NCBI GenBank assembly: GCA_001464935.1
Contig: LNEL01000047.1
Span: 62,001 to 126,000, forward strand
Origin: Gammaproteobacteria bacterium Ga0077536
GTDB lineage: Bacteria; Pseudomonadota; Gammaproteobacteria; Ga0077536
Length of the DNA: 64,000 bases
Direction of reading: 5' to 3'
The translations under genes and the position numbers were made by a program. Positions 1 through 8,190 of this stretch are shown here, one piece after another. A model generated the notes under the pieces. That model was given only the letters and a program-made list of their open reading frames with translations. It did not search any database and was not told the DNA's origin. Each line of letters opens with the position of its first letter. Position 1 is the first letter of the stretch.

Positions 1-2
1 GG

Positions 3-971
3 CAGGCAGAGACGCGCTATCGCCTGCTGTTCCAGCTCGCGTCGGCTGCGGTGCTGATCGTGGAGGCCTCGTCGCGCAAGATCACCGATGCCAATCCCGC
101 GGCGCTGGCGCTGATCGGCGGCAACAGTCGCAAACTCGTCGGCAGCGCGCTGGCCGACTGTTTCCCGGAAGCCGATGCGGCCGTCGTCAATGAAATGCTG
201 ACAACGGTCAAGGCCATCGGACGCACGGATGAACAACGGATCACCGGCGGCGAACGCAAACTGCCGCTGACGATCACCGCCTCGCTGTTCCGTGAGGAAG
301 CCGGCGAACATTTCCTGGTGCGCCTGACCGCCGCCGACGCGCATGACGGCGACGCCGGCAGCGCCGCGCATTCGCGCGTTGCCGCAATCATGGAGCAGAC
401 GCCGGATGGCTTCGTGGTCACCGATCAGAACGATCGCATTCTGGCTGCCAACCCGGCGTTCCTCGATCTGGTACAGCTGGCAACCGAAGCGCAGGTCGAA
501 GGTGAAAGTCTCGAGCGGTGGCTAGGCCGTCCCGGCGTCGACATGAGCGTGCTCGCCGCGAACCTCAAGCAGTACGGCTCGGTGCGCTGCTTTGCGACCA
601 AACTGCGCGGCGAATATGGCTCGACCATCGACGTCGAAATTTCGGCCGTCGCCGTGCCGAACGGTGACGAAGGCTGCTGCGGCTACGTCATTCGCGACGT
701 CGGGCGCCGGCTCGGCACGCAGACGCGTTCGGTGCGCGAACTGCCGCGTTCGGTCGATCAGCTGACGGAACTGATTGGCCACGTGTCGCTGAAGGATCTG
801 GTGCGCGAAGCGACTGACGTGATCGAGCGGCTGTGCATTGAAGCAGCGCTCGAACTCACCGGTGACAATCGCGCGTCGGCCGCTGAAATGCTCGGCCTCA
901 GTCGCCAGAGCTTCTACGTGAAGATGCGCCGGCACGGCCTCGGCGACCTGGCGCCTGAAGGCGAAAAGTAA
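3..971 (+). CDS. ppsR: PpsR/CrtJ photosynthesis repressor (5' end cut by window edge)
   Basis: This is the C-terminal ~322 residues of a PpsR/CrtJ-type redox- and light-responsive repressor of photosynthesis genes; the family is usually ~460 residues, so the N-terminal PAS region lies outside. The frame is open from base 3 with no stop. Two PAS-like segments are visible, the first from the edge to about residue 110 and the second starting near EQTPDGFVVTD. They are followed by a Fis-type helix-turn-helix ending in GLSRQSFYVKMRRHGLGDL. A cysteine sits just before the HTH (ERLCIEAALELTG), where the redox cysteine of this family lies. It is followed by bchG and bch2, the usual neighbourhood, and its predicted TGT-N12-ACA operators recur through the window. 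Identification is secure; only the start is missing. Confidence 0.93.
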   Translation, partial: QAETRYRLLFQLASAAVLIVEASSRKITDANPAALALIGGNSRKLVGSALADCFPEADAAVVNEMLTTVKAIGRTDEQRITGGERKLPLTITASLFREEAGEHFLVRLTAADAHDGDAGSAAHSRVAAIMEQTPDGFVVTDQNDRILAANPAFLDLVQLATEAQVEGESLERWLGRPGVDMSVLAANLKQYGSVRCFATKLRGEYGSTIDVEISAVAVPNGDEGCCGYVIRDVGRRLGTQTRSVRELPRSVDQLTELIGHVSLKDLVREATDVIERLCIEAALELTGDNRASAAEMLGLSRQSFYVKMRRHGLGDLAPEGEK

Positions 972-1087
972 CCCGCGCCAAGCCCTGGCGGCATTGCTTG
1001 CCGCCACTGTCCCACCCTGACAATTCAGCCCCGACAACGGGCTGTGCGCGTCTGTTGCCGGCTCGTCGGCCCATCGCAACGCTTTCA

Positions 1088-1136
1088 TGTAAACTTTAAT
1101 TGACAGCACATGCTCGTGTGTCTATTTTTAAGGACA
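1088..1136 (+). promoter_or_regulatory. Two PpsR/CrtJ operators and sigma70-like promoter before bchG
   Basis: There are two perfect TGT-N12-ACA palindromes at 1088-1105 and 1119-1136, separated by 13 bp. A TTGACA -35 (1100-1105) lies in the first site and a TATTTT -10 (1123-1128) in the second, with a 17-bp spacer. Repressor binding would cover both elements. The second site ends on the A of the ATG at 1136, so transcription would start at or within a few bases of the start codon, suggesting a leaderless message. The motif is the established CrtJ/PpsR site; occupancy is inferred. Confidence 0.82.
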
Positions 1137-1429
1137 TGCGTACGCCGCAGCCCGCCGCTGTCCTTGAATTGCTGAAGCCGGTCACCTGGTTTCTGCCGAT
1201 GTGGGCGCTCGCCATCGTGACACGCAGCGACTTCAAGCCCGCGGTGTTCGTCATCGCCTTGCGGTACCTGAGGGGGCGTCCGTACGGCGCCGCGGCCATC
1301 GTCGGCCTGCTCCAGAATCCGCGCGAACGCGCCCCCTGGCTCCACGCGAACGGAGTCCCACTGCCGGTGTCCGGCATCCTGATCGGCGCGTTCGCGCTGC
1401 AATCCCTATTCACCGCGGGGGCTCCATGA
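1136..1429 (+). pseudogene. bchG: Internally deleted bacteriochlorophyll synthase (bchG remnant)
   Basis: This 97-codon ORF begins with the BchG N-terminal signature (LELLKPVTWF, then PMWA) and ends with the BchG C-terminal signature (NPRERAPW, then NGVPL and GAFAL). BchG is a ~300-residue membrane prenyltransferase that attaches the phytyl or geranylgeranyl tail to bacteriochlorophyllide. Here roughly 200 residues are absent, including the Asp-rich NDxxDR-type substrate-binding motif and most membrane helices. The reading frame is kept, the ATGA overlap with bch2 is intact, and both PpsR sites lie upstream. The remaining protein cannot be a working synthase of the known type. Causes could be a real in-frame deletion with another bchG elsewhere, an assembly collapse, or a new small derivative. 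Confidence 0.8.
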
Positions 1430-2790
1430 GTCGCAGAACATTCGGTTGGCCCACCATCTTCAGGCTCGGCCTCGTCCAGGCTTCGCTCGGCGCGATCGTC
1501 GTCCTCACGACCTCCACGCTGAACCGCGTGATGGTCGTCGAGCTCACGCTGCCGGCGCTGCTGCCGGGACTGCTGGTCGGCATTCACTACGCGCTGCAGG
1601 TCCTGCGTCCAAGACTCGGTTACGGATCTGATGTTCACGGCCGCCGCACGCCGTGGATCCTCGGTGGCATGGCAATGCTCGCTGCCGGCGGCGCGCTGGC
1701 GGCGATCGCCACGGCGCTGATGGGATCGTCCTTCGGGCTCGGCGTGGCGACCGCTGTCCTGGCGTTTGCGCTGATTGGTGTCGGCGTCGGCTGCGCGGGC
1801 ACCACGCTGCTCGTGCTGCTCGCCAAACGCGTCGACACCGAACGCCGCGCCGGCGCCGCCACCGTGGTATGGCTGATGATGATTTTCGGTTTCATCATCA
1901 CCACGGCGATTGCCGGCCATCTGCTCGATCCCTATTCCCCGGCCAGACTCGTCGCCGTGGTCGGTGGCATCAGCGTCATTGCGTTCCTCGTGTCCGTGCT
2001 CGCGCTGTGGCGCGTGGAAGGGCCCGTCGAGACCAACCCTGCCGACCGCGCCGATCAGGCCGCACAGGCGGTCCCGGGCGCCTTCAAGGCCGCACTTGCC
2101 GAGGTGTGGAACGAGCCGAATTCACGGCGCTTCGCCGTATTCGTATTCGTGTCGATGCTCGCCTACAGCGCACAGGACCTGATCCTCGAACCCTTCGCCG
2201 GCGCGGTGTTCGGCATGACGCCCGGTGAGTCGACCAGACTCGCCAGCATTCAGCACAGCGGTGTCCTCGTCGGCATGATTCTCGTCGCGCTCGCCAGTCG
2301 TGCCGGCATCGGCGCGAGCCTGCGCCCCTGGATCTTCGGCGGCTGCATCGGCTCCGGCCTGGCGCTGCTCGGCCTCGCTGCTGCGAGCTTTGTCGGACCC
2401 GACTGGCCGCTGCGCCCGTGGGTCTGCGTACTCGGATTCGCCAATGGTGTGTACGCAGTCGCCGCCATCGGCTCGATGATGGCGCGCGCCGACGAAGGCA
2501 CCGAACGCCGCGAAGGCGTGCGGCTCGGCCTGTGGGGTGCAGCGCAGGCCCTGGCGTTTGGTCTCGGCAGCTTCATCGGCACCGCGGCCAGCGACGTCGC
2601 GCAGGCACTGTTCGGATCGCCCGTCACGGCCTATGCCGTGGTGTTCGGCGCGGAAGGCCTTTGTTTCCTGGTGGCTGCGGTCCTTGCAGTCCAGTTGCGT
2701 GGCAACGCTGAAGCGTCGCCCGCCGTACGTCCCACTCCGTATGGCAGCCCTGCGCTGTCACCCAAACTCGCCCGGACGGTAAGCAGATGA
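1426..2790 (+). CDS. BCH2/PucC/LhaA-family membrane protein of the photosynthesis cluster
   Basis: This 454-residue, highly hydrophobic protein is of the major-facilitator-like PucC/LhaA/BCH2 family, with about 12 predicted membrane segments. Family members help assemble light-harvesting complexes and are proposed to move or deliver bacteriochlorophyll. The family pattern LVxASLGAIVVLTTSTLNRVMVVE is visible near the N-terminus, and RTPWILGG follows the second helix. The ATG at 1426 overlaps the stop of the bchG remnant (ATGA), and its own stop overlaps the bchP start in the same way, so the three are translationally coupled. This position between bchG and bchP is that of bch2 (ORF428) in other phototrophs. 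The start is set by the overlap, although the frame is open further upstream. Confidence 0.88.
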   Translation: MSRRTFGWPTIFRLGLVQASLGAIVVLTTSTLNRVMVVELTLPALLPGLLVGIHYALQVLRPRLGYGSDVHGRRTPWILGGMAMLAAGGALAAIATALMGSSFGLGVATAVLAFALIGVGVGCAGTTLLVLLAKRVDTERRAGAATVVWLMMIFGFIITTAIAGHLLDPYSPARLVAVVGGISVIAFLVSVLALWRVEGPVETNPADRADQAAQAVPGAFKAALAEVWNEPNSRRFAVFVFVSMLAYSAQDLILEPFAGAVFGMTPGESTRLASIQHSGVLVGMILVALASRAGIGASLRPWIFGGCIGSGLALLGLAAASFVGPDWPLRPWVCVLGFANGVYAVAAIGSMMARADEGTERREGVRLGLWGAAQALAFGLGSFIGTAASDVAQALFGSPVTAYAVVFGAEGLCFLVAAVLAVQLRGNAEASPAVRPTPYGSPALSPKLARTVSR

Positions 2791-3986
2791 ACAACTCACC
2801 CGACTATGACGTGGTAGTGATTGGCGGTGGCCCGGCCGGCGCAATCGCGGCCACGGATCTGGCGCGACGCGGTCGACGCGTCGCGCTGCTCGACCGTCAG
2901 GGCCGCATCAAGCCCTGCGGCGGCGCGATCCCCCCGAAGGCAATCGAAGAATTCGAACTGCCTGATCACTTGCTGAAGGCGCGCGTCACGGGCGCGCGGA
3001 TCGTCTCACCGACCCACCGCTGCATCGACATGCCTATCGACAACAACGGCTATGTCGGCATGGTCGACCGTGCCGAGTTCGACGAATGGTTGCGGGAACG
3101 GGCAGCGCTGCAGGGCGCGACGCGCGTGCGCGGCGAGTACGAGGACATCGTCGACAACGCGGACGGCAGCGTGTCGGTCCGTTATCGCGACGCCGACGGC
3201 GTCAGCAACGTCCTGCGGACCCGCTCGGTCATCGGTGCCGATGGTGCGGCCTCACGCGTCGCGAAGGCCCGCGTGCCCGGCGCCGGTGACACGCCATATG
3301 TCTATGCGTATCACGAAATCATCAGCGCCCCGACCGCGGGGAGCGAGGGCGTCGACTACAGCGCGCGCCGCTGCGATGTCGTGTACGACGGCAAGTACTC
3401 GCCCGATTTCTACGCCTGGGTCTTTCCGCACGGGGATACCGTCAGCATTGGCGTCGGCACCGCGAACAAGGGCTTCTCGTTGCGCGGCTCGGTGACAGCG
3501 CTGCGCAAGGCGACAGGTCTCGACGGCCAGAAGACACTGCGCCGGGAGGGCGCACCGATTCCGCTGCGCCCGCTGAAGCGCTGGGACGACGGCAAGTGCA
3601 CCGTCCTCGCCGGCGATGCCGCCGGGGTCGTGGCGCCCGCGTCCGGCGAAGGCATCTATTACGCGCTGCTCGGCGGACGACTGGCCGCCGACGCGATCGA
3701 AGAGTTTCTCGTCTGTGGACGTCCGGCAGTGCTCGCCCAGGCGCGCAAGCGCTTCATGAAAGCGCACGGCAAGGTGTTCTGGGTGCTCGGCATCATGCAG
3801 CGCTTCTGGTATCACAGCGACAAGCGCCGCGAGCGCTTCGTCAGCATGTGCGGCGATCGCGACGTGCAGCGCCTGACCTGGGAAGCCTACCTGCACAAGC
3901 GGCTCGTTCGCGCCCAACCGATGGCGCATCTGCGCATTTTCCTCAAGGACCTCGCCCACCTGACGGGCCTGGTTCGTCCGTCCTGA
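2787..3986 (+). CDS. bchP: Geranylgeranyl (bacterio)chlorophyll reductase
   Basis: A 399-residue flavoprotein that reduces the geranylgeranyl group to phytyl on bacteriochlorophyll or on the free diphosphate, using NADPH. The N-terminal FAD-binding GxGxxG motif is plain (VVVIGGGPAGAIAA), followed by the family KPCGGAIPPKAIEEF segment. The second FAD motif, AGDAAGVVAPASGEGIYYA, lies near residue 275. Length and motifs match BchP/ChlP. The ATG overlaps the upstream stop by 4 bp. Because bchG is broken here, the usual partner that supplies the esterified substrate must come from elsewhere if the pathway is active. Confidence 0.95.
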   Translation: MNNSPDYDVVVIGGGPAGAIAATDLARRGRRVALLDRQGRIKPCGGAIPPKAIEEFELPDHLLKARVTGARIVSPTHRCIDMPIDNNGYVGMVDRAEFDEWLRERAALQGATRVRGEYEDIVDNADGSVSVRYRDADGVSNVLRTRSVIGADGAASRVAKARVPGAGDTPYVYAYHEIISAPTAGSEGVDYSARRCDVVYDGKYSPDFYAWVFPHGDTVSIGVGTANKGFSLRGSVTALRKATGLDGQKTLRREGAPIPLRPLKRWDDGKCTVLAGDAAGVVAPASGEGIYYALLGGRLAADAIEEFLVCGRPAVLAQARKRFMKAHGKVFWVLGIMQRFWYHSDKRRERFVSMCGDRDVQRLTWEAYLHKRLVRAQPMAHLRIFLKDLAHLTGLVRPS

Positions 3987-4038
3987 TCTCCCTGGCGCTG
4001 CCGCCTGGCAGCGCCCTTCTCCGCAGGTGAATTCCCCC

Positions 4039-4326
4039 ATGCCGGACACCGCGCTCGGCCCCGGTCTCGTCACGGACCTGCTGCTGGGCGTGCTTGCACT
4101 GGAGCTGCTCACCATCGCCGCGCTGTCGCTGCATGCACGCCGCCATCGTCGACTATGGCGGCTGGTACCAACGATTGCGGCAGGCGGATTCCTGGTCCTG
4201 GCGTTTCGCAGCTTCCATCTCGGCGATGACTGGCGCATCAGCGCCCTGCTGCTGGCGGGATCGGGTCTCAGTCATGGACTCGATCTGGCGCTGCGATGGC
4301 AGCGCCAGATCGATTCGACGGGCTAA
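4039..4326 (+). CDS. Small hydrophobic protein downstream of bchP (unknown)
   Basis: A 95-residue protein that I do not recognise. It has about three hydrophobic helices (around residues 10-30, 45-62 and 70-85) separated by basic stretches such as HARRHRRLWR, so it is probably an inner-membrane protein. The ATG at 4039 is preceded by AGGTGA at 8-bp spacing; the GTG at 4027 falls inside that ribosome binding site and is rejected. It sits 52 bp after bchP and is probably cotranscribed. Its stop codon (4324-4326) directly abuts the pufC stop codon on the other strand (4327-4329), leaving no room for a terminator between the converging units. Confidence 0.6.
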   Translation: MPDTALGPGLVTDLLLGVLALELLTIAALSLHARRHRRLWRLVPTIAAGGFLVLAFRSFHLGDDWRISALLLAGSGLSHGLDLALRWQRQIDSTG

Positions 4327-5415
4327 TCAGGGAGCAGGCGTCGCAGGCGGAGCTGGCGTGGTGTCAACCGCAGGCGCAGCCGCGGTCGTCGTGCCATGGC
4401 TGCGCAGCGACGGGTAGTCCTTCGCCATGCTCACGCCCAGCAGCGGCTTCGCTGCACCCTGGTGACAGGTGGTGCAGTTCGCCTTCGGCGCGTCGGCCAT
4501 CACCGGCCCCAGCCGTTCGGCCGGCAGCGTCGACTTCAGGGGTTCGAGGTACTCGTTGTTGAGCGTCCTCGCCATCTGAATGCCGTGCCAGGCCTGCACG
4601 CGTTGCGGCGTGCTTTCCTGCCAGTTGGAGAACAGCCGGCTGTTGTGGCAGTAGTTGCAGTTGACGCCGAGCGCATCGGACACGTGCATCATCAGCCCAT
4701 AGGTGTTTTCGGTCTGCTTGATGTCCGGCGTGGGTTTACCGATTGCGGGCAGCGGATGATTGGACGAGACCCTGATCTGGCCACTGTCACGCAGCATAGG
4801 GCTGAACGGATCTTCCGGCAACGAGGCCAGTGCGACGCTGTCCGCCGCCACATTCTGCCCCGCCCGGTAACCCGCGTACGCCACTCGCGGCGTGTAGCCA
4901 TCGTTCGAGTACCAGATGTTGGCCGGCACCGGCTGACCACGATGGCAGGTGAAGCAGGTCACACCCGTCTCCTTCACATGCGCGCTCCAGTCGGCATTGA
5001 TGCTTTGCGTCATCTGGATCATGCGTCGCGCAACGACCTTCGTATACTTCGAGTCGTCGGCGAGGTTCGCCGCGTCGTGACAGTACGCGCAGCCCTCCTT
5101 CGGCGCCACCCAACTCGTCATCGCCAGCATCAGCTGGGTGAACTCGTTGGAGTCGAGATCGCCGAGGATCTGCACGTTCTGATACATCGCGCTCGCCTTC
5201 GTGCCGCTCGGCGGCAAGGCGGCGGTCGGCGGCGGCAACTGATTCGCCGCCAGCTTCTCCGCCGTATTGCTTGCCGTCTCGAGCTGCACCATCGCCGTGC
5301 CGCGGAATCCGGTCTGCAGGGTGTCCGCCGACGGCCGCTCGCAGCCCGTCAGTGGAATCAGCAGTGCGATGCCAGCCAGCGCCAGAACGCTGCGAACACA
5401 TGATGAATGGGTCAT
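4327..5415 (-). CDS. pufC: Photosynthetic reaction centre tetrahaem cytochrome c subunit
   Basis: A 362-residue lipoprotein that re-reduces the oxidised special pair from the periplasmic side. The signal peptide ends in LTGC, with Cys25 as the predicted lipid-modified residue. Four CxxCH haem sites are visible at about residues 109 (CAYCH), 154 (CFTCH), 253 (CNYCH) and 314 (CTTCH), as expected. The C-terminus carries a Pro/Ala/Thr-rich tail of about 20 residues. The start is MTHSSC: the bases before it contain AGGAG at suitable spacing, and the longer open frame upstream overlaps pufM and lacks a signal peptide. It is the last gene of pufBALMC. Confidence 0.96.
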   Translation of the reverse strand: MTHSSCVRSVLALAGIALLIPLTGCERPSADTLQTGFRGTAMVQLETASNTAEKLAANQLPPPTAALPPSGTKASAMYQNVQILGDLDSNEFTQLMLAMTSWVAPKEGCAYCHDAANLADDSKYTKVVARRMIQMTQSINADWSAHVKETGVTCFTCHRGQPVPANIWYSNDGYTPRVAYAGYRAGQNVAADSVALASLPEDPFSPMLRDSGQIRVSSNHPLPAIGKPTPDIKQTENTYGLMMHVSDALGVNCNYCHNSRLFSNWQESTPQRVQAWHGIQMARTLNNEYLEPLKSTLPAERLGPVMADAPKANCTTCHQGAAKPLLGVSMAKDYPSLRSHGTTTAAAPAVDTTPAPPATPAP

Positions 5416-5429
5416 GCGTGCTACTCCTC

Positions 5430-6395
5430 TCATGGCGCCACCGCCGGATCGACAACTGCAGGATCGATGACCGGATAGCCAGGCGCGATGCCGTGCTTCA
5501 CGCCCCACAGGAACCAGTTGTCCACCGCCGTGCCGGTCAGGATGATGCCGATACCGCCGGTCAGCGGGCACAGCACGGCAAACCACCACGCCCAGCGATG
5601 GATCGACTCCATCGTCGCGTTGAAGCCCATCGTCCAGCGCCAGAACAGCGCGGCCCGCTCCGATGCGGTACCGCGATCGACGACCTGCTCGATTTCACGT
5701 TCCCCACCGAGACGGCTGACCGCGAGAATCGTTGCGCCGTGCATCGCGAACAACAGGGTCGAGCCGTACAGGAAGGCAATCGACAGCATGTGGAACGGGT
5801 TGTAGAACAGGTTGCCATAGCGAATCGAGAATGCCGCGGTCCAGTCGAGGTGCGGGAAAATCCCGAACGGCACCGCCTCGCTCCAGCTGCCCATCAGCAC
5901 CGGGCGGATGAAGCCCAGCACCAGGTAGAGCCAGATCGCCGCGGCAAACGCCCACGCCGTGTGCGTGCCCATACCGAGGGCCTTGGCCCGTCGGTACATC
6001 CGCGCCCACCACAGGAGAATCGAGGCCGTCAGGAAGAAGCCAGCCATCAGCCACCATCCGCCCTCGTTCATCGGCGGAAAGCTGAGGCCATATTTGGCCG
6101 GTGGCGGCTCCAGCGCGAGCCACGGCAGCTGTCTGATGAACTGCAAAGGATCCCAGCCCACCGACGCCCACATGTTCAGGCCGATGATCTCGATCGCAAT
6201 GAAGCCGAACAGCAGGGACATGATGCCCAGCCCACCGAGGTAGAACGGGCCAATCTGCGCATCGCCGATTTTCCCCATCCAGTAGAAGAAAAACGGCTTG
6301 CCTTCGCGCGGCCAGTTGCCAGCGCCCATCGGCACGCCGGGATAGGTCGGCCCGCGGACCTGCACGCTGGTAAAGATGTTCTGATAATCAGGCAT
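5430..6395 (-). CDS. pufM: Photosynthetic reaction centre M subunit
   Basis: A 321-residue type-II reaction centre M protein that binds the special pair, accessory pigments and the ubiquinones together with PufL. It has the five-helix pattern and family segments such as [27 protein letters not shown] and [21 protein letters not shown], which includes a conserved His for pigment or iron binding. It starts at MPDYQNIF, 18 bp after the pufL stop, and pufC follows after 14 bp. Length is normal and nothing is missing. Confidence 0.97.
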   Translation of the reverse strand: MPDYQNIFTSVQVRGPTYPGVPMGAGNWPREGKPFFFYWMGKIGDAQIGPFYLGGLGIMSLLFGFIAIEIIGLNMWASVGWDPLQFIRQLPWLALEPPPAKYGLSFPPMNEGGWWLMAGFFLTASILLWWARMYRRAKALGMGTHTAWAFAAAIWLYLVLGFIRPVLMGSWSEAVPFGIFPHLDWTAAFSIRYGNLFYNPFHMLSIAFLYGSTLLFAMHGATILAVSRLGGEREIEQVVDRGTASERAALFWRWTMGFNATMESIHRWAWWFAVLCPLTGGIGIILTGTAVDNWFLWGVKHGIAPGYPVIDPAVVDPAVAP

Positions 6396-6413
6396 ATCGG
6401 TTCTCCGTTTTCT

Positions 6414-7238
6414 TCAGCGCCAGATCGGAAGGTCGAGCCACCAGCCCCACCACTCCGGCCATCCTTTGGTCCAGAACGGGCCACTGATGATGATGCAGAC
6501 CGCACTCCAGAAGCCGGCACTCAAGGCGAGGAACAGGCCCAGCCGGTGAATGCCCAGGGTGCCGACCGAATAACCGATCGCGTCTCTGAAGAAGGTGTTC
6601 TCATGTTCTGCCGTGCGGACCGTTTCACCGGGCGCCGGATTGACCGCCGACAGAATCAGCGAACCGTGCAGTGAAAGCGCGAGCGTCGTGGTGAAGAAGA
6701 AAGTAATCGCCAGCATATGCGCCGGGTTGTAATGAAAATGCAGGTACTGGTAACCCGTGTTCGACACCCAGTCGAGATGACTGAGGATGCCGTAGGGAAA
6801 GCCATGACCCCATGCCCCCATCAGCAGTGGCCGAATGACGACCAGCGAGACATAGGCAAAAATCGCGACAGAAAAAGCAATCGGGACGTGCCAGCCGATG
6901 CCGAGCTTGCGGCAGATTTCGACTTCACGCAGAGCCCAGGAACTGAACGCGCCCACCGCACAGATCGTGATGACCTGCCAGAGTCCGCCTTCCATCAGGG
7001 GTGCGAATGCGAGCCCGTAACTCAGGTCGGGCGGTGCGATATTGATCTGCCAGACATTCCAGGTCGGGCCCATCGCCGCGCCGTATAGAATGAGCGCAGT
7101 GCCCAGCACCGCAAATATGATTGTGGTGATACCGAAAAACCCGACGTAGAAGGGGCCGATCCAGAAATCGAACAGGTCCCCGCCGATCAAGGTCCCCCCT
7201 CTGACGCGGTACTTGCGTTCAAAGCTCAACATGGCCAT
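6414..7238 (-). CDS. pufL: Photosynthetic reaction centre L subunit
   Basis: A 274-residue L subunit. The N-terminus [20 protein letters not shown] and the segment [14 protein letters not shown] are diagnostic. Conserved histidine regions ([18 protein letters not shown] and the later [10 protein letters not shown]) supply bacteriochlorophyll and non-haem iron ligands by family knowledge. It is separated from pufA by 96 bp containing a large hairpin, the typical arrangement that lets antenna mRNA outlive reaction-centre mRNA. Length and motifs are complete. Confidence 0.97.
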   Translation of the reverse strand: MAMLSFERKYRVRGGTLIGGDLFDFWIGPFYVGFFGITTIIFAVLGTALILYGAAMGPTWNVWQINIAPPDLSYGLAFAPLMEGGLWQVITICAVGAFSSWALREVEICRKLGIGWHVPIAFSVAIFAYVSLVVIRPLLMGAWGHGFPYGILSHLDWVSNTGYQYLHFHYNPAHMLAITFFFTTTLALSLHGSLILSAVNPAPGETVRTAEHENTFFRDAIGYSVGTLGIHRLGLFLALSAGFWSAVCIIISGPFWTKGWPEWWGWWLDLPIWR

Positions 7239-7284
7239 GACCGGGGCCTCCTATGAGAATCAATTATTCGTAAGCCGCAGAGAA

Positions 7285-7326
7285 GGCGGTGGAACGGGAT
7301 TCCTGACGGAATTCCTGTCCACCGCC
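7285..7326 (-). promoter_or_regulatory. pufA-pufL intercistronic hairpin
   Basis: A perfect 9-bp outer stem pairs 7285-7293 (GGCGGTGGA) with 7318-7326 (TCCACCGCC). It is followed by a 2x2 mismatch and an inner 8-bp stem (one G-T pair) closed by a 4-base loop. It lies between the pufA stop and the pufL start. In Rhodobacter such a structure blocks 3' decay and raises the antenna to reaction-centre mRNA ratio; the same role is inferred here. No T-run follows, so it is not a simple terminator. Confidence 0.8.
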
Positions 7327-7334
7327 ACACTGCG

Positions 7335-7547
7335 CTATCGCGCGGTATTGTCCGCGACCTGCGCTGCCGGCATGTCTGTCGACATGTTGTAGGCAGCCGC
7401 CTGACCTTGGGTGCGCGGTCCCTCGATCCAGTTGAAGCGACTGGTGCTGAGCAGAATGAAATGGATCAGCAATGCCACTGTGAACAGGAAAGCGAATAGC
7501 GCCGTCAAAGTCCGGCGAGGGTCGAAAAGCAGCCACATACGCCACAT
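7335..7547 (-). CDS. pufA: Light-harvesting LH1 alpha polypeptide
   Basis: A 70-residue single-helix antenna protein. The N-terminal [17 protein letters not shown] is the LH1 alpha signature, and the helix contains the pigment-binding His ([12 protein letters not shown]) followed by FNWIEG. The C-terminal tail after the helix is about 30 residues, rich in Ala, Gln and Asn, and may be processed as in other species. It begins 12 bp after the pufB stop. Confidence 0.95.
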   Translation of the reverse strand: MWRMWLLFDPRRTLTALFAFLFTVALLIHFILLSTSRFNWIEGPRTQGQAAAYNMSTDMPAAQVADNTAR

Positions 7548-7559
7548 ATCGAATTCCTC

Positions 7560-7784
7560 CTATGCCACAAAGGGAATGATCGAGTTCACCACGCCGTTCA
7601 GCGTGTCGATCGTCGAGGTATAACCTTCCGGGCCCGGGAGCCAGGGACGCCATTGCCAGGCAAGGACGTGAGCGATAACCGCGATGACCGTGAAGACGAT
7701 GAAACTCGTCATGAAAATCGAGTGAAACTCTTTTGCTTCACCCTCTGTCAGGCCCGAAAGCGAGCCGCCAGTGTTGTCAGCCAT
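7560..7784 (-). CDS. pufB: Light-harvesting LH1 beta polypeptide
   Basis: A 74-residue antenna protein. It has the beta signature [15 protein letters not shown], a single helix with the ligand His in [15 protein letters not shown], and a C-terminal extension of about 20 residues ([19 protein letters not shown]), longer than in Rhodobacter. It precedes pufA directly. Confidence 0.95.
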   Translation of the reverse strand: MADNTGGSLSGLTEGEAKEFHSIFMTSFIVFTVIAVIAHVLAWQWRPWLPGPEGYTSTIDTLNGVVNSIIPFVA

Positions 7785-7873
7785 AAATTACCTCATTACA
7801 AATGGCCCCAAGGCCGTTACCGCGAGAGCCGCGCGGCGCGGAACCCCCTGACAACCCATGCCAGGGCACGTTG

Positions 7874-7898
7874 GATCGCGCGACGGCGCCGCGCGATC
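7874..7898 (-). promoter_or_regulatory. Hairpin between pufQ-like gene and pufB
   Basis: A perfect 9-bp GC-rich stem (GATCGCGCG paired with CGCGCGATC) has a 7-base loop. It lies 15 bp after the stop of the pufQ-like gene, inside the ~128-bp leader before pufB. It could be an mRNA processing or 5'-stabilising element that sets apart the abundant antenna transcript, or an attenuator. No T-run is seen. Confidence 0.55.
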
Positions 7899-7912
7899 GT
7901 CTGTTCTGCCGT

Positions 7913-8137
7913 TCAGAAGCCCGAACTGAGCGCGATGCTCGCGGCGCTCCTGGCTTCCTGAATGACCGAGCCGCGGCGATCGGACCACCGCAGCCAGCGC
8001 CAGCCCACCAGCCGGGCAAGGCACGCGACGACGAGAAACACCGTGAAACAGATCGCATAGAGCAGGAAGAAATCGCGTTGTTCGCCACGGTGGCTGTTCG
8101 CCACCTGTCGCGTCCTCGCGTCGAGTTGCTGTGTCAT
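7913..8137 (-). CDS. pufQ: PufQ-like small membrane protein upstream of pufB
   Basis: A 74-residue protein, the usual PufQ length, in the PufQ position between bchZ and pufB. It has one hydrophobic helix (FFLLYAICFTVFLVVACLA) with basic flanks and a C-terminal amphipathic stretch. PufQ is known to be needed for normal bacteriochlorophyll supply to antenna and reaction-centre proteins. The start is MTQQLD: GGAGG lies 8 bp upstream, which rules out the longer frame. The match rests on size, topology and position rather than strong residue identity, so the symbol is provisional. Confidence 0.68.
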   Translation of the reverse strand: MTQQLDARTRQVANSHRGEQRDFFLLYAICFTVFLVVACLARLVGWRWLRWSDRRGSVIQEARSAASIALSSGF

Positions 8138-8190
8138 GTGCTGTTCCTCCGCCATGTCTCGATGGTCATGTCGTCGTTCTTGTGTGTCGT

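Noticed and set aside
1100-1135. GTG-type start at 1100 for the bchG remnant
   Set aside because: It would place the start inside the PpsR operator and before the -10; the conserved N-terminus begins at the ATG at 1136.
4027-4038. GTG start at 4027 for the small membrane gene
   Set aside because: The GTG is part of the AGGTGA ribosome binding site serving the ATG at 4039.
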